This document shows, piece by piece, positions 33,749-43,273 of a stretch of 64,000 nucleotides of DNA. The stretch's first letter is position 1; the number at the start of each line of letters is the position of its first letter. The position numbers and the translations under genes are program-made. The stretch is from Amulumruptor sp947039275 (GTDB lineage: Bacteria > Bacteroidota > Bacteroidia > Bacteroidales > Muribaculaceae), in contig CAMQYL010000012.1 in assembly GCA_947039275.1 (NCBI GenBank), forward strand, positions 1 to 64,000, written 5' to 3'. The notes beneath the pieces were generated by a model, which was not told where the DNA came from, made no database searches, and was given only the letters and a program-made list of their open reading frames with translations.

Positions 33749-35200
33749 TCATTCGCATCCCTTGAACCATTGGTCATCAGTCACAGAGTCTTCGGCAAGT
33801 TCGGTCGAGGCTTCGTTGCCGTATTCTTCGTCATGCTGCGAGCGGTCGAGTCCGATTTCCTCGCTGTGGCGCGATACGCGCATAGGTATCATCTTGTTGG
33901 TCAGCCAGTAGAGCGCGTAGCTCATGATGAATGTGTAGGCGCATACTACCACGAGGGCGAGGATGTGCATCCAGAAAAATTCGTTGTGGCTGATCATGTC
34001 GGGGTCTTGCTTGGCGAAATAGCTGTAGGCGAAGACTCCGGTGAACACTGTGCCGAGGATGCCGCCGAGACCGTGGGTGGGAAATACGTCAAGCGCATCG
34101 TCAAACGAGTGTGTACGGCTCTTCCATGTCACGGCGAGGTTGCAGCAGAGGGTTATGATGAATGAGATGAAGATGCTCTGACCGACGGTCACCCATCCTG
34201 CGCAGGGGGTGATGGCGACAAGTCCGACTACTGCGCCGATTGCTGCGCCCATTGCCGAGGGCTTGTGTCCGCGAAGTGCATCGAACACCACCCATGTCAC
34301 CATGGCTGTTGCGGCGGCGGTGTTGGTGTTGAGAAATGCTGATACTGCCACTCCGTCAGCTGCAAGAGAGCTGCCGCCGTTGAATCCGAACCATCCCAAC
34401 CAAAGCAGGGCTGCGCCGAGAAGCACGAATGGCACATTGGCTGGCTTGGAATCCTTGGTGCTGGTGCGCTTGCCGAGGAAGAGTGCTCCGGCAAGAGCCG
34501 CAACGCCCGAGGCTGCATGCACCACGATGCCGCCTGCGAAATCATGCACGTGCCACTGTGCCAGCAGTCCGTCAGGATGCCATGTGACATGAGCCAGAGG
34601 GCAGTAGACAAGGATGACCCACAGTATCATGAATATCAGATACCCCGAGAAGCGCACACGCTCGGCAAATGAACCGGTGATAAGCGACGGGGTGATGATG
34701 GCGAATTTCATCTGAAAAAGCGCGAAGAGTGCCAACGGTATAGTGGTGGTAGCCAGTCCGATGGAACCTCCGACCTCGGTGGCTATGCGTTCGCTCTCGG
34801 CTGCAGTGACGTTCTGCACTCCCACGTTGTTGAACATGAAGAAGTCCACAGGGTTGCCTATAATATGCAGCCAGTCATCGCCGAATGCGAGACCGAAGCC
34901 GAATACCACCCATATGACGCTCACCACGCCCATGACTATGAAGCTCTGGAGCATGGTGGAGATGACATTTTTGGCGCGGACCATGCCGCCATAGAAAAAC
35001 GACAGACCCGGGGTCATCATCAGCACGAATATCGTGGCTGTGATCATCCATGCCACGTTGGCGTAGATGTTGTCGTTGGGGAGGTCGAAGTTGCCTTCGC
35101 GTGGTGATACAAACAATCCTAAAACAGAGATAAACGCTGTCAGCGCAAACAGGATAATCCAGCGTTTCTTAATCCTTTTTCTTGTAGAAATTGATTCCAT
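33749..35200 (-). CDS. amt: Ammonium transporter (Amt family)
   Basis: About 483 residues from MESISTRKRIKKRWIILFAL; thirteen further open codons upstream are unlikely. It forms a trimeric channel for ammonium uptake across the inner membrane. Landmarks: MMTPGLSFFYGGMVRAKNVI, the pore segments around CPLAHVTWHPDGLL and AGGIVVHAASGVAAL, LLWLGWFGFNGGSSLA, and DVFPTHGLGGILGTVFTGVF. These carry the pore histidines and the conserved Asp. No glnK/P-II gene is adjacent, which differs from the usual amtB-glnK pair. The C-terminal tail is acidic. It is divergent from the rRNA methyltransferase-like gene. Confidence 0.95.
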   Translation of the reverse strand: MESISTRKRIKKRWIILFALTAFISVLGLFVSPREGNFDLPNDNIYANVAWMITATIFVLMMTPGLSFFYGGMVRAKNVISTMLQSFIVMGVVSVIWVVFGFGLAFGDDWLHIIGNPVDFFMFNNVGVQNVTAAESERIATEVGGSIGLATTTIPLALFALFQMKFAIITPSLITGSFAERVRFSGYLIFMILWVILVYCPLAHVTWHPDGLLAQWHVHDFAGGIVVHAASGVAALAGALFLGKRTSTKDSKPANVPFVLLGAALLWLGWFGFNGGSSLAADGVAVSAFLNTNTAAATAMVTWVVFDALRGHKPSAMGAAIGAVVGLVAITPCAGWVTVGQSIFISFIITLCCNLAVTWKSRTHSFDDALDVFPTHGLGGILGTVFTGVFAYSYFAKQDPDMISHNEFFWMHILALVVVCAYTFIMSYALYWLTNKMIPMRVSRHSEEIGLDRSQHDEEYGNEASTELAEDSVTDDQWFKGCE

Positions 35201-35359
35201 AGAGCAAAATGTTATGTTGTGACACTGCAAAGTAAGCAATATGAAATCAGAAATGCAAATTTAATAGCAAAAATCTTTCAAAAATTTAATTACAAAAGCA
35301 ATTTGCCAAAGCTCGACTTTCAATCCCGACAATATCAGCCAGTTTATCTAAAAATTTAT

Positions 35360-35367
35360 TAATTTTG
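35360..35367 (+). promoter_or_regulatory. -7 promoter box of the TrmH-type gene
   Basis: TAATTTTG ends 5 bp before the ATG at 35373, so the mRNA is probably leaderless. Confidence 0.6.
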
Positions 35368-35372
35368 TCGCT

Positions 35373-36134
35373 ATGATTCTTAACAATTCGATAATCAAGA
35401 CCGTTGCCTCGCTTGACAAGGCTTCTCATCGCCGCCGTGAGGGGCTATTCGTAGTGGAGGGCACCAAAGCCGTTTGCGATACCATAGGGCACTTCGAGCT
35501 GCAGATGCTGGCATGCACGGCTGCATGGGAAGAAGAATATAAAGATATGGTAATGGGGTGCGAAGTGACACGCGCCACTGCGCGTGACCTCTCTCGCATG
35601 AGCCATCTTTCCACTCCGCCTGAAGTGATGGCGGTGTACCGTCTGCCAGAGTACTCATTAGATGCAGATGCGCTCCGCGGCAGGCTCGTGCTCGCCCTTG
35701 ACACGATACAGGATCCCGGTAATCTCGGCACCATAATTCGCACTGCCGACTGGATGGGGGTGCGTGACATAATCGCGAGCCGAGAGACAGCCGACTGTTT
35801 CGCCCCGAAGGTGGTGCAGGCGACCATGGGGAGCATCGTGCGCGTCAAGGTGCATTATTGCGACCTCCCCGCCGCTCTCTCCGTGCTCAGTGAGGATGGC
35901 ATGCCTGTCTATGGCACAGTGCTTGGTGGTGACGATCTCTATGCCTCTCCACTGCCCGAAGAGGCTGTCATAGTGGTGGGCAACGAAGGAAAAGGCATAT
36001 CAGCTGAGGTGCTGGAGCACGTCAACAGGCGCGTGACCATCCCGTCATATCCGCGCGGAGGTGCCGACCACGGCGAATCGCTCAACGCAGCGATAGCCAC
36101 AGCCATCACCCTGGCAGCCTTCCGCTTCCATTGA
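35373..36134 (+). CDS. TrmH/SpoU family RNA 2'-O-methyltransferase
   Basis: A 253-residue protein. The N-terminal part (about 1-95) is the substrate-binding domain (SLDKASHRRREGLFVVEGTK). The C-terminal SPOUT domain has the three family motifs: LDTIQDPGNLGTIIRTADWM, VIVVGNEGKGIS, and ITIP-like VTIPSYPRGGADHGESLNAA. It would methylate a ribose in rRNA or tRNA with SAM; the exact site is not readable from the sequence. The next gene converges from the minus strand after a 78-bp gap. Confidence 0.92.
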   Translation: MILNNSIIKTVASLDKASHRRREGLFVVEGTKAVCDTIGHFELQMLACTAAWEEEYKDMVMGCEVTRATARDLSRMSHLSTPPEVMAVYRLPEYSLDADALRGRLVLALDTIQDPGNLGTIIRTADWMGVRDIIASRETADCFAPKVVQATMGSIVRVKVHYCDLPAALSVLSEDGMPVYGTVLGGDDLYASPLPEEAVIVVGNEGKGISAEVLEHVNRRVTIPSYPRGGADHGESLNAAIATAITLAAFRFH

Positions 36135-36212
36135 TTTATAGGTGTTGCGCCATCAACCAAACGTGGTTGTCGTGTCAGTTGCTGTAGGGAATGTGGTGTG
36201 GTTGGACGATGG

Positions 36213-37127
36213 TCAGCGCGACTTGTGGCGCATGTTGAGCTTGTCGGCGAGGTAGACGCCCAGGAGGATGAGGATGCAGCCTGCCACACCTATCACTGTG
36301 ATGGGTTGTGATAGCACTATGGCTGAGAATACGAGGGTGATGACAGGCTGGAAATAGAGGTAATTGTTGGTTTTGATTACACCGAGCTTGGATACAGCCC
36401 ATGACCATATCACGAAAGCAGCGGCGGTGCAACACAGTGTCAGAAACAGGAAATTGCCCCATACGGCGGGTGTTAGCCATGCTTTCCACTCAAATGTCTC
36501 GGAACTGAACACGGCAAACGGCAGCGAAGTCACCAGCCCGTAGAAAAACATCTTGCGCGTCACGAAAGCCGCATCGTAAAAAGCCTGTACCTTTCTGAGT
36601 ATCAGTGTATATATGGCGAAACTGAAAGCCGCCGCCAGCGCGAGGAAATCACCGAGCGGATTGACTTTCATCACAAAACTGCTGTTGAATATCACCAATG
36701 CAACTCCTACCAACGCTACCATCGACCCGGCATATGCTCCCCGTGAGGGACGGTCGTCGCGGTAGATGAGTCCTGCCAGCAACATGGTCAGCATCGGGGG
36801 CAATGAGGTTATCAGAGACACGTTGGTGGCGAGGGTGTACTCTAAGGCGAAGTTCTCGGCAAGATAATACACCGTGCATCCGCATATTCCGCACACAGCA
36901 AAGAGTAGTTCATCCCTGACGCTCAGCGACATAAACCGCTTGTGGCTGATTATGAGCATCAGCAGGTAAGCCACTAAAAATCGTGCGTAGTATATCTCCA
37001 CGGGACCGATGCCGTTGTCCATGACGACGCGTGTCGACACGAAGCTGACACCCCACACCACCACGACAAGTGCCGCACAGAGGTGCACGATAAGCGATGA
37101 GTTGGCTGATTTGCGTGTTTCTGCCAT
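36213..37127 (-). CDS. EamA/DMT family transporter
   Basis: A 304-residue inner-membrane carrier with ten predicted helices in two EamA repeats. The first starts VHLCAALVVVVWGVSFVSTR, and the second near GDFLALAAAFSFAIYTLILR. Conserved features include YLAENFALEYTLATNVSLIT and a closing PVITLVFSAIVLSQPITVIG. The substrate is unknown. It is only distantly like the other EamA protein in this window. A TAAATTTG box at 37190-37197 (minus) is its likely promoter. Confidence 0.9.
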   Translation of the reverse strand: MAETRKSANSSLIVHLCAALVVVVWGVSFVSTRVVMDNGIGPVEIYYARFLVAYLLMLIISHKRFMSLSVRDELLFAVCGICGCTVYYLAENFALEYTLATNVSLITSLPPMLTMLLAGLIYRDDRPSRGAYAGSMVALVGVALVIFNSSFVMKVNPLGDFLALAAAFSFAIYTLILRKVQAFYDAAFVTRKMFFYGLVTSLPFAVFSSETFEWKAWLTPAVWGNFLFLTLCCTAAAFVIWSWAVSKLGVIKTNNYLYFQPVITLVFSAIVLSQPITVIGVAGCILILLGVYLADKLNMRHKSR

Positions 37128-37189
37128 AGTATCTTGGTTGGCAGCCGTCAGGTTATGTTGACGGTGCCGATGAGGTTGTTAAGGCTTTA

Positions 37190-37197
37190 CAAATTTA
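37190..37197 (-). promoter_or_regulatory. -7 promoter box of the second EamA transporter gene
   Basis: TAAATTTG on the minus strand, 62 bp before the ATG at 37127. Confidence 0.5.
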
Positions 37198-37337
37198 GTT
37201 ATATTCCGTAAAATGCCAAAGCTGACTGCATCGGTTGTTGAAAAAATTTCTCAACTTTATGCCCGTAATCCACGTTGTAGGATATATACACATATAATGT
37301 CCCGACTATTTATTTTAACCCTTAATTCATATCTACA

Positions 37338-38045
37338 ATGAATAAGTTAGCAAAGAATCTCGGAATCTCTTCTCTCGCTGCCGCTATGGTCATCAGCCTC
37401 GGCGGTTGCTCGTCAATGAACAACACCGGTAAGGGCGCGCTCATCGGAGGCGGTGGCGGCGGAGCTGTCGGTGCAGGCATCGGAGCGCTAATCGGAGGCG
37501 GCAAGGGTGCAGGTATCGGTGCTGCCATCGGTGCTGCTGTAGGTGCCGGTGCCGGTGCCCTCATCGGCCGTAAGATGGACAAGCAGAAAGCCGAGCTCGA
37601 GAAGCAGCTCGCCGATGCTGCCAAGGTCGAGAGCGTGACCGACTCCAACGGTTTGCAGGCTATCCGCGTGACATTTGACAGCGGTATCCTGTTCCCCACT
37701 AACGGAACTACCCTCAACGCCACATCCAAGGCTGACCTCTCCAAGTTTGCCACTTCGCTCATCCAGAACCCTATGACCGACGTGCGTATCTACGGTTTCA
37801 CTGACGATACCGGCACACTCGCTGTCAACCAGCGTGTGTCTACGGGTCGTGCCGATGCCGTGCGCAATTATCTGCTCAACAGCGGTGTCGCTTCTAACCG
37901 TCTCTACGCCGAGGGTCTCCCGATGACTGACTATGTGGCATCCAACGCCACAGCAGAGGGCCGTGCACAGAACCGCCGTGTCGAAATCTACATCCTCGCC
38001 AACAAGCAGATGGTACAGGAGGCTGAGAACGGCACTCTCAAATAG
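37338..38045 (+). CDS. OmpA family lipoprotein with glycine-zipper segment
   Basis: A 235-residue envelope lipoprotein: signal peptide and lipobox LGGC (Cys24). A glycine-zipper region (about 32-80) with repeated GAxIGALIGGG units may insert in the membrane. A short charged helix follows. The OmpA C-terminal peptidoglycan-binding domain spans about 105-225, with FDSGILFPTNGTTLN, DVRIYGFTDDTGTLAVNQRVS and the closing AEGRAQNRRVEIYI. It resembles YiaD-type proteins, which anchor the outer membrane to peptidoglycan. The gene is monocistronic with a clear terminator. Codon use suggests high expression. Confidence 0.93.
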   Translation: MNKLAKNLGISSLAAAMVISLGGCSSMNNTGKGALIGGGGGGAVGAGIGALIGGGKGAGIGAAIGAAVGAGAGALIGRKMDKQKAELEKQLADAAKVESVTDSNGLQAIRVTFDSGILFPTNGTTLNATSKADLSKFATSLIQNPMTDVRIYGFTDDTGTLAVNQRVSTGRADAVRNYLLNSGVASNRLYAEGLPMTDYVASNATAEGRAQNRRVEIYILANKQMVQEAENGTLK

Positions 38046-38100
38046 CACTCCCTCTGACCCACGACCTCATATGTGATTCACTTTTTTATCAATATCCCCA

Positions 38101-38158
38101 GGACCGGACTCTACGATTCATGGAGTCTGGTCCATTTTGTTTCCTTTTTGTCTTTTTA
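38101..38158 (+). terminator. Rho-independent terminator of the OmpA-type gene
   Basis: An 11-bp stem, GGACCGGACTC (38101-38111) with GAGTCTGGTCC (38123-38133; one G-T pair), followed by T-rich DNA ending in TTTTT. Confidence 0.88.
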
Positions 38159-38204
38159 TTTAACGATTTTACCAATCGGTTAACTTTTTTGTCATCACAG
38201 CGGT

Positions 38205-38212
38205 TATATTTG
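38205..38212 (+). promoter_or_regulatory. -7 promoter box of the export operon
   Basis: TATATTTG fits TAnnTTTG and lies 83 bp before the chosen start of the TolC-like gene (38296). The longer frame's start at 38230 is 17 bp from the box. Confidence 0.5.
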
Positions 38213-38295
38213 TGATACGTGTCCGCTGAGTGCTTTGCGGCGCGTCATTTGTCACAAATATTCCATTTATCCACAAATATCCTGTTATTTGCGAT

Positions 38296-39750
38296 ATGCC
38301 ACGTTTGATTACCTTGATTTTGCTCTGCGCGTCGCTGGTGCCGTGTGTTTCGGCTCAGGCGGTCATGACTTTGCAGCAGTGCCGCGACCTGGCGATAGCC
38401 AACAGCAAGCAGTCGCGCATCCACGATGCCGAGTTGCAGGCTGCCGAATACACCAAGCGTCAGGCTCGTGCGGCTTATCTGCCTGCCATTGACTTCACCG
38501 GAGCATATGTGTATAATCAGAAAAATCTTTCCGTAATATCCGAGGATGCCTATCTGCCGGTCAAGTCTTTCGACCTCGCATCGCAGGGCTACCAGTTTGA
38601 TGTGGTCAAGAACCCCTACACCGGGCAGCCTGTCATAGTCGATGGCAAGCCTATACCCTCCCAGGTGGCTCTGCTTCCCAAGGACGCGCTGACCTTTGAC
38701 ATCCACAATGTATTTGCCGGGGCATTGACGCTCACCCAGCCGATATTCATGGGAGGCAAGATTGTGGCTCTCAACAAGTTGGCTGATGCCGGCAAGGAAG
38801 CCGCCGCTGCCATGCGTGACCGTGCCGATGACAATATCGTCTATGATGTCGATGCCGCCTATTGGCTCGTAGTGTCGCTCAAAGCTAAGGAACGGCTCGC
38901 CACAAGCTATGTGGAGCTGCTTGACACCCTCCGCTACAATGTCACCCGCCTCCTTGACGAGGGCATGGCTACCAAGGCTGACCTGCTCAGCGTCGATGTC
39001 AAGCTCAACCAGGGGCAGGTTGACCTCACCAAGGTCACCAACGGTCTGTCGCTTGCGCGGATGGCTCTTGCGCAGAAATGCGGTCTGCCCATCGACTCCC
39101 CGATGGTGCTTGCCGATGAAAACGGCGAAGTGGCTGTCAACATGGCTGACGAGGAAATGCCGCCGCTTGACATGCCTGCGGTCTATGAGCGTCGCAACGA
39201 CCTGCGCGCCCTACGTGCCGCCGTCAAGGCGAGCGATGCCGAGAGCTCGGTGGCGTTGTCGTCCATGCTCCCCAACATCGCCCTGGTAGGAGCGTACTCG
39301 TTCTCTACGCCCAACATGTTTGACGGCTTCAAAAACAAGGTCGGCGGCATGTTCTCCATCGGTGTCATGGCATCGGTGCCACTGTGGCATTGGGGCGGCA
39401 ACTTCTACAAGTACAAGGCTGCCAAAACCCGCTCCCACATAGCCTCCTTAGAGGTGGAGGATGCCAAGGAGATGATTGACCTTCAGGTGCATCAGGCACG
39501 GTATAAGATGCAGGAAGCCATCAAGACCTACCACACCTCGGTAGACAATATGGCAAAGGCAGATGAAAACCTCCGCTGCGCCACACTCGCCTACCGCGAG
39601 GGCGTATCCACCACCGATCTGGTCATGGAGGCGCAGACCGCCTGGCTCAAAGCCGCCTCGGAGGAGATAGACTCACGCATCGACGTGCGCCTCTGCCATG
39701 TCTATCTCGACAAGGTGCTCGGCATCCTCTCCGCACCACCCGCCGAATAA
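38296..39750 (+). CDS. TolC family outer-membrane efflux protein
   Basis: A 484-residue protein from MPRLITLILLCASLVPCVSA, a clean signal peptide. Twenty-two further in-frame codons precede it but do not look like a signal sequence. Two homologous halves of long helices and short strands make up the TolC fold, with family segments such as TLTQPIFMGGKIVALNKLAD and YREGVSTTDLVMEAQTAWLK. It would form the outer-membrane duct of the export complex encoded by the next three genes (HlyD-like adaptor and two permeases). An array of 9-bp repeats separates it from the adaptor gene. Confidence 0.92.
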   Translation: MPRLITLILLCASLVPCVSAQAVMTLQQCRDLAIANSKQSRIHDAELQAAEYTKRQARAAYLPAIDFTGAYVYNQKNLSVISEDAYLPVKSFDLASQGYQFDVVKNPYTGQPVIVDGKPIPSQVALLPKDALTFDIHNVFAGALTLTQPIFMGGKIVALNKLADAGKEAAAAMRDRADDNIVYDVDAAYWLVVSLKAKERLATSYVELLDTLRYNVTRLLDEGMATKADLLSVDVKLNQGQVDLTKVTNGLSLARMALAQKCGLPIDSPMVLADENGEVAVNMADEEMPPLDMPAVYERRNDLRALRAAVKASDAESSVALSSMLPNIALVGAYSFSTPNMFDGFKNKVGGMFSIGVMASVPLWHWGGNFYKYKAAKTRSHIASLEVEDAKEMIDLQVHQARYKMQEAIKTYHTSVDNMAKADENLRCATLAYREGVSTTDLVMEAQTAWLKAASEEIDSRIDVRLCHVYLDKVLGILSAPPAE

Positions 39751-39751
39751 C

Positions 39752-39797
39752 ATAAAATCTTATAAATCTTATAAAACTTATAAATCTTATAAGAATT
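39752..39797. repeat. 9-bp tandem repeat array 3
   Basis: Five units between the TolC-like stop codon and the adaptor gene: ATAAAATCTT (10 bp), ATAAATCTT, ATAAAACTT, ATAAATCTT, ATAAGAATT. Confidence 0.88.
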
Positions 39798-39831
39798 AAA
39801 AAATCACCTACACCTTATTATATATACAATC

Positions 39832-40842
39832 ATGTCATCCAATCCGCAAGACCCCGTGCGCCGCGAGGAGCGCATACTGACATTTGCTATCATAGGCGTG
39901 CTCATCGCCGCCGTCATAATAGCCGTCATCGGCTTCCTGTTTCTGCGCCATCCAGCCGACATCATCGAAGGTCAGGCTGATGCCACCAGCATACGCATCT
40001 CGGGCAAGCTCCCCGGACGTGTCGCCACCTTCTACGTCCATGAAGGCGACATGGTGCATGCCGGTGACACGCTAGTACACATCCACTCCTCAGTGGTCGA
40101 TGCCAAGCTCGCCCAGGCTGAGGCGATGAAGGAGGCTGCGGCTGCCACCAACCGCGCCGTAGATGCGGGTGCGCGCAAGCAGACCATCCAGTCAGCCCGC
40201 GACCTCGTTGCCCAGGCTGAGGCAGCCGAGGGCATAGCCCGCAAGACCTACGAGCGTCTCGAAGCTCTGTGCCGTGACGGCGTGGTGTCGAAGCAGAAGC
40301 GTGACGAAGCCAAGGCGGCATATGATGCAGCCGTGGCTGGCACGTCGGCAGCCCGCTCCCAGCTCAGTCTTGCCCAGGCTGGTGCCCGTGAGGAGGACAA
40401 GCAGGCATCCGCCGCCATGGTGGGTGTCGCATCGGCTGGAGTAGGGGAGGTCAAAGGCATCCTTGAGGACCAGTATCTCGTTGCCCCCTGCGATGGTCAG
40501 ATCGACCAGATATATCCCGAGGTGGGCGAACTCGTCAGCATGGGTGCGCCGATAATGTCGCTTCTGCGCATATCTGACAAGTGGGTGACCTTCAACGCCC
40601 GCGAGAAATACCTCAACGATCTTCCCCTCGGCAAGGAAATCACCGTCAAAATCCCTGCTCTCGACATGAAGGAGGTCAAAGCTCGTGTCTACTACGTGCG
40701 TGACCTCGGCAGCTATGCCACATGGCATGCCACCAAAGCCACCGGCGACTGGGATTCCAAGACATTCGAGATCAAGGCGCGTCCCCTCGACTCCATCCCC
40801 GACCTCCGCCCCGGCATGACCATCCTCTATTATCCCGACTAA
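39832..40842 (+). CDS. HlyD family membrane-fusion (periplasmic adaptor) protein
   Basis: A 336-residue protein with one N-terminal membrane helix (about residues 18-41) and a periplasmic body. The biotinyl-lipoyl-like half motifs are RISGKLPGRVATFYVHEGDM and QYLVAPCDGQIDQIYPEVGE, flanking a long helical hairpin rich in Ala, Lys and Glu (about 85-205). The C-terminal beta-barrel includes WVTFNAREKYLNDLPLGKEI. It would join the ABC-2 permeases to the TolC-like duct. The arrangement matches YhiI/YbhG-type exporters. The gene is flanked on both sides by 9-bp arrays. Confidence 0.92.
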   Translation: MSSNPQDPVRREERILTFAIIGVLIAAVIIAVIGFLFLRHPADIIEGQADATSIRISGKLPGRVATFYVHEGDMVHAGDTLVHIHSSVVDAKLAQAEAMKEAAAATNRAVDAGARKQTIQSARDLVAQAEAAEGIARKTYERLEALCRDGVVSKQKRDEAKAAYDAAVAGTSAARSQLSLAQAGAREEDKQASAAMVGVASAGVGEVKGILEDQYLVAPCDGQIDQIYPEVGELVSMGAPIMSLLRISDKWVTFNAREKYLNDLPLGKEITVKIPALDMKEVKARVYYVRDLGSYATWHATKATGDWDSKTFEIKARPLDSIPDLRPGMTILYYPD

Positions 40843-40847
40843 TTCTT

Positions 40848-40877
40848 ATAAATCTTATAAGACTTATACGATTTATC
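40848..40877. repeat. 9-bp tandem repeat array 4
   Basis: Three units, ATAAATCTT, ATAAGACTT, ATACGATTT, directly after the adaptor stop codon. Confidence 0.82.
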
Positions 40878-40888
40878 CCCCGTTATCT

Positions 40889-42061
40889 ATGTCATTTCTG
40901 ACCGCATTGAAGCAATCACTCATCCTCGGCTGCCGACGGCTCGTCAGCCGCAAGGTCTACTTTGCCCTGATGGTGTTTGTGCCTGTCGGATTCACATTCT
41001 TCTTCGTCGACCTGCTCCACGAGGGGCTGCCCCTGCGCGCCCCGGTGGCTGTTGTCGACCTCGATGACTCGTCGCTGTCGCGTCGCGTCATCCGCAATCT
41101 CGGGGCGTCGGAGCTGGTCGACATCACCCATCGGGCTTCATCATATGCCGAAGGTCTTGAATTGGTCAAGAGCGGCGAGGTCTACGGCTTCTTCGTGGTG
41201 CCACGTGATTTCATGCAGAAAGCCGTTGGCGGACGTGAGACTTCGCTGTCGTTCTATTCCGACCTCGCTTTCTTCGTGCCAGGCACACTCACCTACAAGG
41301 GCTTCATGTCCACCGCAGTCACCACCTCTGGCGGTCTGGTCAAGACCACTCTCACAGGCTCCGGGCTGCTCGATGACCGTGCCGCAGGGGTCATGCTCCA
41401 GCCGATGGTTGTGGATACCCATCTCATCCACAACCCCTGGACCAACTATTCCTACTATCTCTCCAACTCCTTCATTCCAGGCATGTTTGCCCTGGTGATA
41501 TTCCTGATCACATGCTTCTCCGTCACCACCGAGATCAAGCAGGGCACCTCGCCGCGCTGGCTCGCTGCGGCTGGCGGCAACATCTACATCGCCACCTTCG
41601 GCACTCTCGCCCCGCAGACTGTCATATTCACCATCCTCGGCTGGGCGATGCAGGCGGTGTTCTACCGCATCTGCGATTTTCCCCTCCACTGCCCGGCTAT
41701 GCACATGCTTTCGGCATGGTTTCTGATGGTCGTGGCATGTCAGGCGTTCGCCCTCTTTGTGTCAGGAGTGTTCTGCAACATGCGTCTGGCACTCTCCACA
41801 CTCAGCCTCCTCGGCATCCTCGCCTTCTCGGTGACGGGCTTCTCGTTTCCCGTGCCGCAGATGTATCCGTCGGTAGGTGTGTTCTCCTACATCTATCCCG
41901 TGCGTTGGTACTTCCTGATCTACATTGACCAGGCGCTCAACGGCATCCCCATCTACTACTCGCGCTTCTACTACATTTTCCTCATACTCTTCACCCTGCT
42001 GCCACTCGCGTCGCTGTGGAAACTGCGCCGCCACTGCCTGCAGCCGGTATATCTTCCCTGA
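40889..42061 (+). CDS. ABC-2 type permease (YhhJ/YbhR-like), first of two
   Basis: A 390-residue membrane protein. One N-terminal helix (about 22-42) precedes a large extracytoplasmic domain (about 45-185; VAVVDLDDSSLSRRVIRNLG), then five helices at the C-terminus (about 190-375) with FIPGMFALVIFLITCFSVTTEIKQGTSPRW, typical of the ABC2_membrane_3 class. Such permeases export drugs, lipids or other hydrophobic compounds. No ATP-binding subunit is encoded in this operon or elsewhere in the window. The second permease begins 6 bp downstream. Confidence 0.9.
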   Translation: MSFLTALKQSLILGCRRLVSRKVYFALMVFVPVGFTFFFVDLLHEGLPLRAPVAVVDLDDSSLSRRVIRNLGASELVDITHRASSYAEGLELVKSGEVYGFFVVPRDFMQKAVGGRETSLSFYSDLAFFVPGTLTYKGFMSTAVTTSGGLVKTTLTGSGLLDDRAAGVMLQPMVVDTHLIHNPWTNYSYYLSNSFIPGMFALVIFLITCFSVTTEIKQGTSPRWLAAAGGNIYIATFGTLAPQTVIFTILGWAMQAVFYRICDFPLHCPAMHMLSAWFLMVVACQAFALFVSGVFCNMRLALSTLSLLGILAFSVTGFSFPVPQMYPSVGVFSYIYPVRWYFLIYIDQALNGIPIYYSRFYYIFLILFTLLPLASLWKLRRHCLQPVYLP

Positions 42062-42067
42062 TTCGTC

Positions 42068-43273
42068 ATGTTCGCCTGGTTCCGCTCCGTATATCTCGTA
42101 TGCCGCCGTGAATTCCGTCTGGTGTTCACCGACATGGGCGTGATACTTTTCTTCCTCTTTCTGCCCACGGTCTATCCGATTATCTATACGCTCATCTACA
42201 ACCCCGAGGTGGTGCGCGAGACCCCCGTGGCGGTGGTCGACAACTCACGCACTGCCGCTTCGCGCCAGCTGGCGCGTTCCATCGACGCGCTCCCCTCGGC
42301 GCGCGTGGCAGGCTACGCCTCGTCGCTCTCCGAAGCCCGCGAGTGGTGCGCCTCCCATGACTGCTACGCCGTCATAGAGATACCGCGTGACTATGACCGC
42401 CGCATCGGACGCTCCGAGCAGGCTGTCGTCAGCTTCTACTGCGATGCCTCCCTGCTGCTGCGCTACCGCGCCCTGCTCCTCGACCTCACCCAGCTCCAGA
42501 TAGCCGTTGACGGCGACCTGCGCCAGCAGGCTATAGATATAATAGGCGCGCCTGCATATGCCGCCATGGGCAGCAGCTCCACCGTCGGCACCAACCCCGT
42601 GTTTATCGGCGACCCCTCGCAGGGCTTCGCCTCCTTCGTCATCCCCGGTATCCTCATGCTCATCCTCCAGCAGAGCCTCATCCTCGGCATCACCATGCTC
42701 GCCGGGGGCAGGGCAGAGCGCCGCCGCGCCAATGGCGGCATTGACCCCCTCGGCGTAGCCGCCCCGGCTGCAGCAGCCATCACAGGGCGGCTCCTCTGCT
42801 ACCTGCTGATCTATCTGCCCATGGTCATCTATGACGTGCTGTGGATTCCCAACATGTTCGCCCTTCCTGACTCTGGCAGCTTCATCGACTACATGCTCTT
42901 CCTGCTGCCGCTGCTCGTCAGCTCGTGCATGCTCGGCATGACCCTCGAAGTGTTTGTCACCGAGCGCGAGACCTCCATGCTCGTCATAGTCTTCACCAGC
43001 GTAGTGTTCCTCTTCCTCACAGGACTCACATGGCCCATGTATTCCATCACAGGCTTCTGGCGCGTCCTCGCCTCCCTCGTCCCAGCCACATGGGGCATCC
43101 AGGGTTTCGTCCGCCTCCTCTCCGACGGAGCCTCCCTCGCCGCCGTCGCCTCCCCCTACACCCACATGTGGCTCCTCGCCGCCCTCTACGCCCTCTCCGC
43201 CTGGCTCCTCCAGCGCTACACAAATAAATCTTATAATTTTTATAAATCTTATAAGACTTATAAGAATTTATAA
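42068..43273 (+). CDS. ABC-2 type permease, second of two
   Basis: A 401-residue protein of the same build as its neighbour: one N-terminal helix, an extracytoplasmic domain with VAVVDNSRTAASRQLARSID, and a C-terminal helix bundle (about 195-380; FASFVIPGILMLILQQSLILG). The two permeases probably form a heterodimer. The last 16 or so residues (NKSYNFYKSYKTYKNL) are encoded by the 9-bp tandem repeat array rather than by family sequence, so the natural end may once have been near LLQRYT. High GC and CTC/CGC-rich codons fill the rest of the gene. Confidence 0.9.
   Translation: MFAWFRSVYLVCRREFRLVFTDMGVILFFLFLPTVYPIIYTLIYNPEVVRETPVAVVDNSRTAASRQLARSIDALPSARVAGYASSLSEAREWCASHDCYAVIEIPRDYDRRIGRSEQAVVSFYCDASLLLRYRALLLDLTQLQIAVDGDLRQQAIDIIGAPAYAAMGSSSTVGTNPVFIGDPSQGFASFVIPGILMLILQQSLILGITMLAGGRAERRRANGGIDPLGVAAPAAAAITGRLLCYLLIYLPMVIYDVLWIPNMFALPDSGSFIDYMLFLLPLLVSSCMLGMTLEVFVTERETSMLVIVFTSVVFLFLTGLTWPMYSITGFWRVLASLVPATWGIQGFVRLLSDGASLAAVASPYTHMWLLAALYALSAWLLQRYTNKSYNFYKSYKTYKNL

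Noticed and set aside
42245..43165. 306-codon Glu/Gly-rich open frame opposite the second permease
   Set aside because: It arises from GC-rich codons of the permease read backwards; no family likeness.
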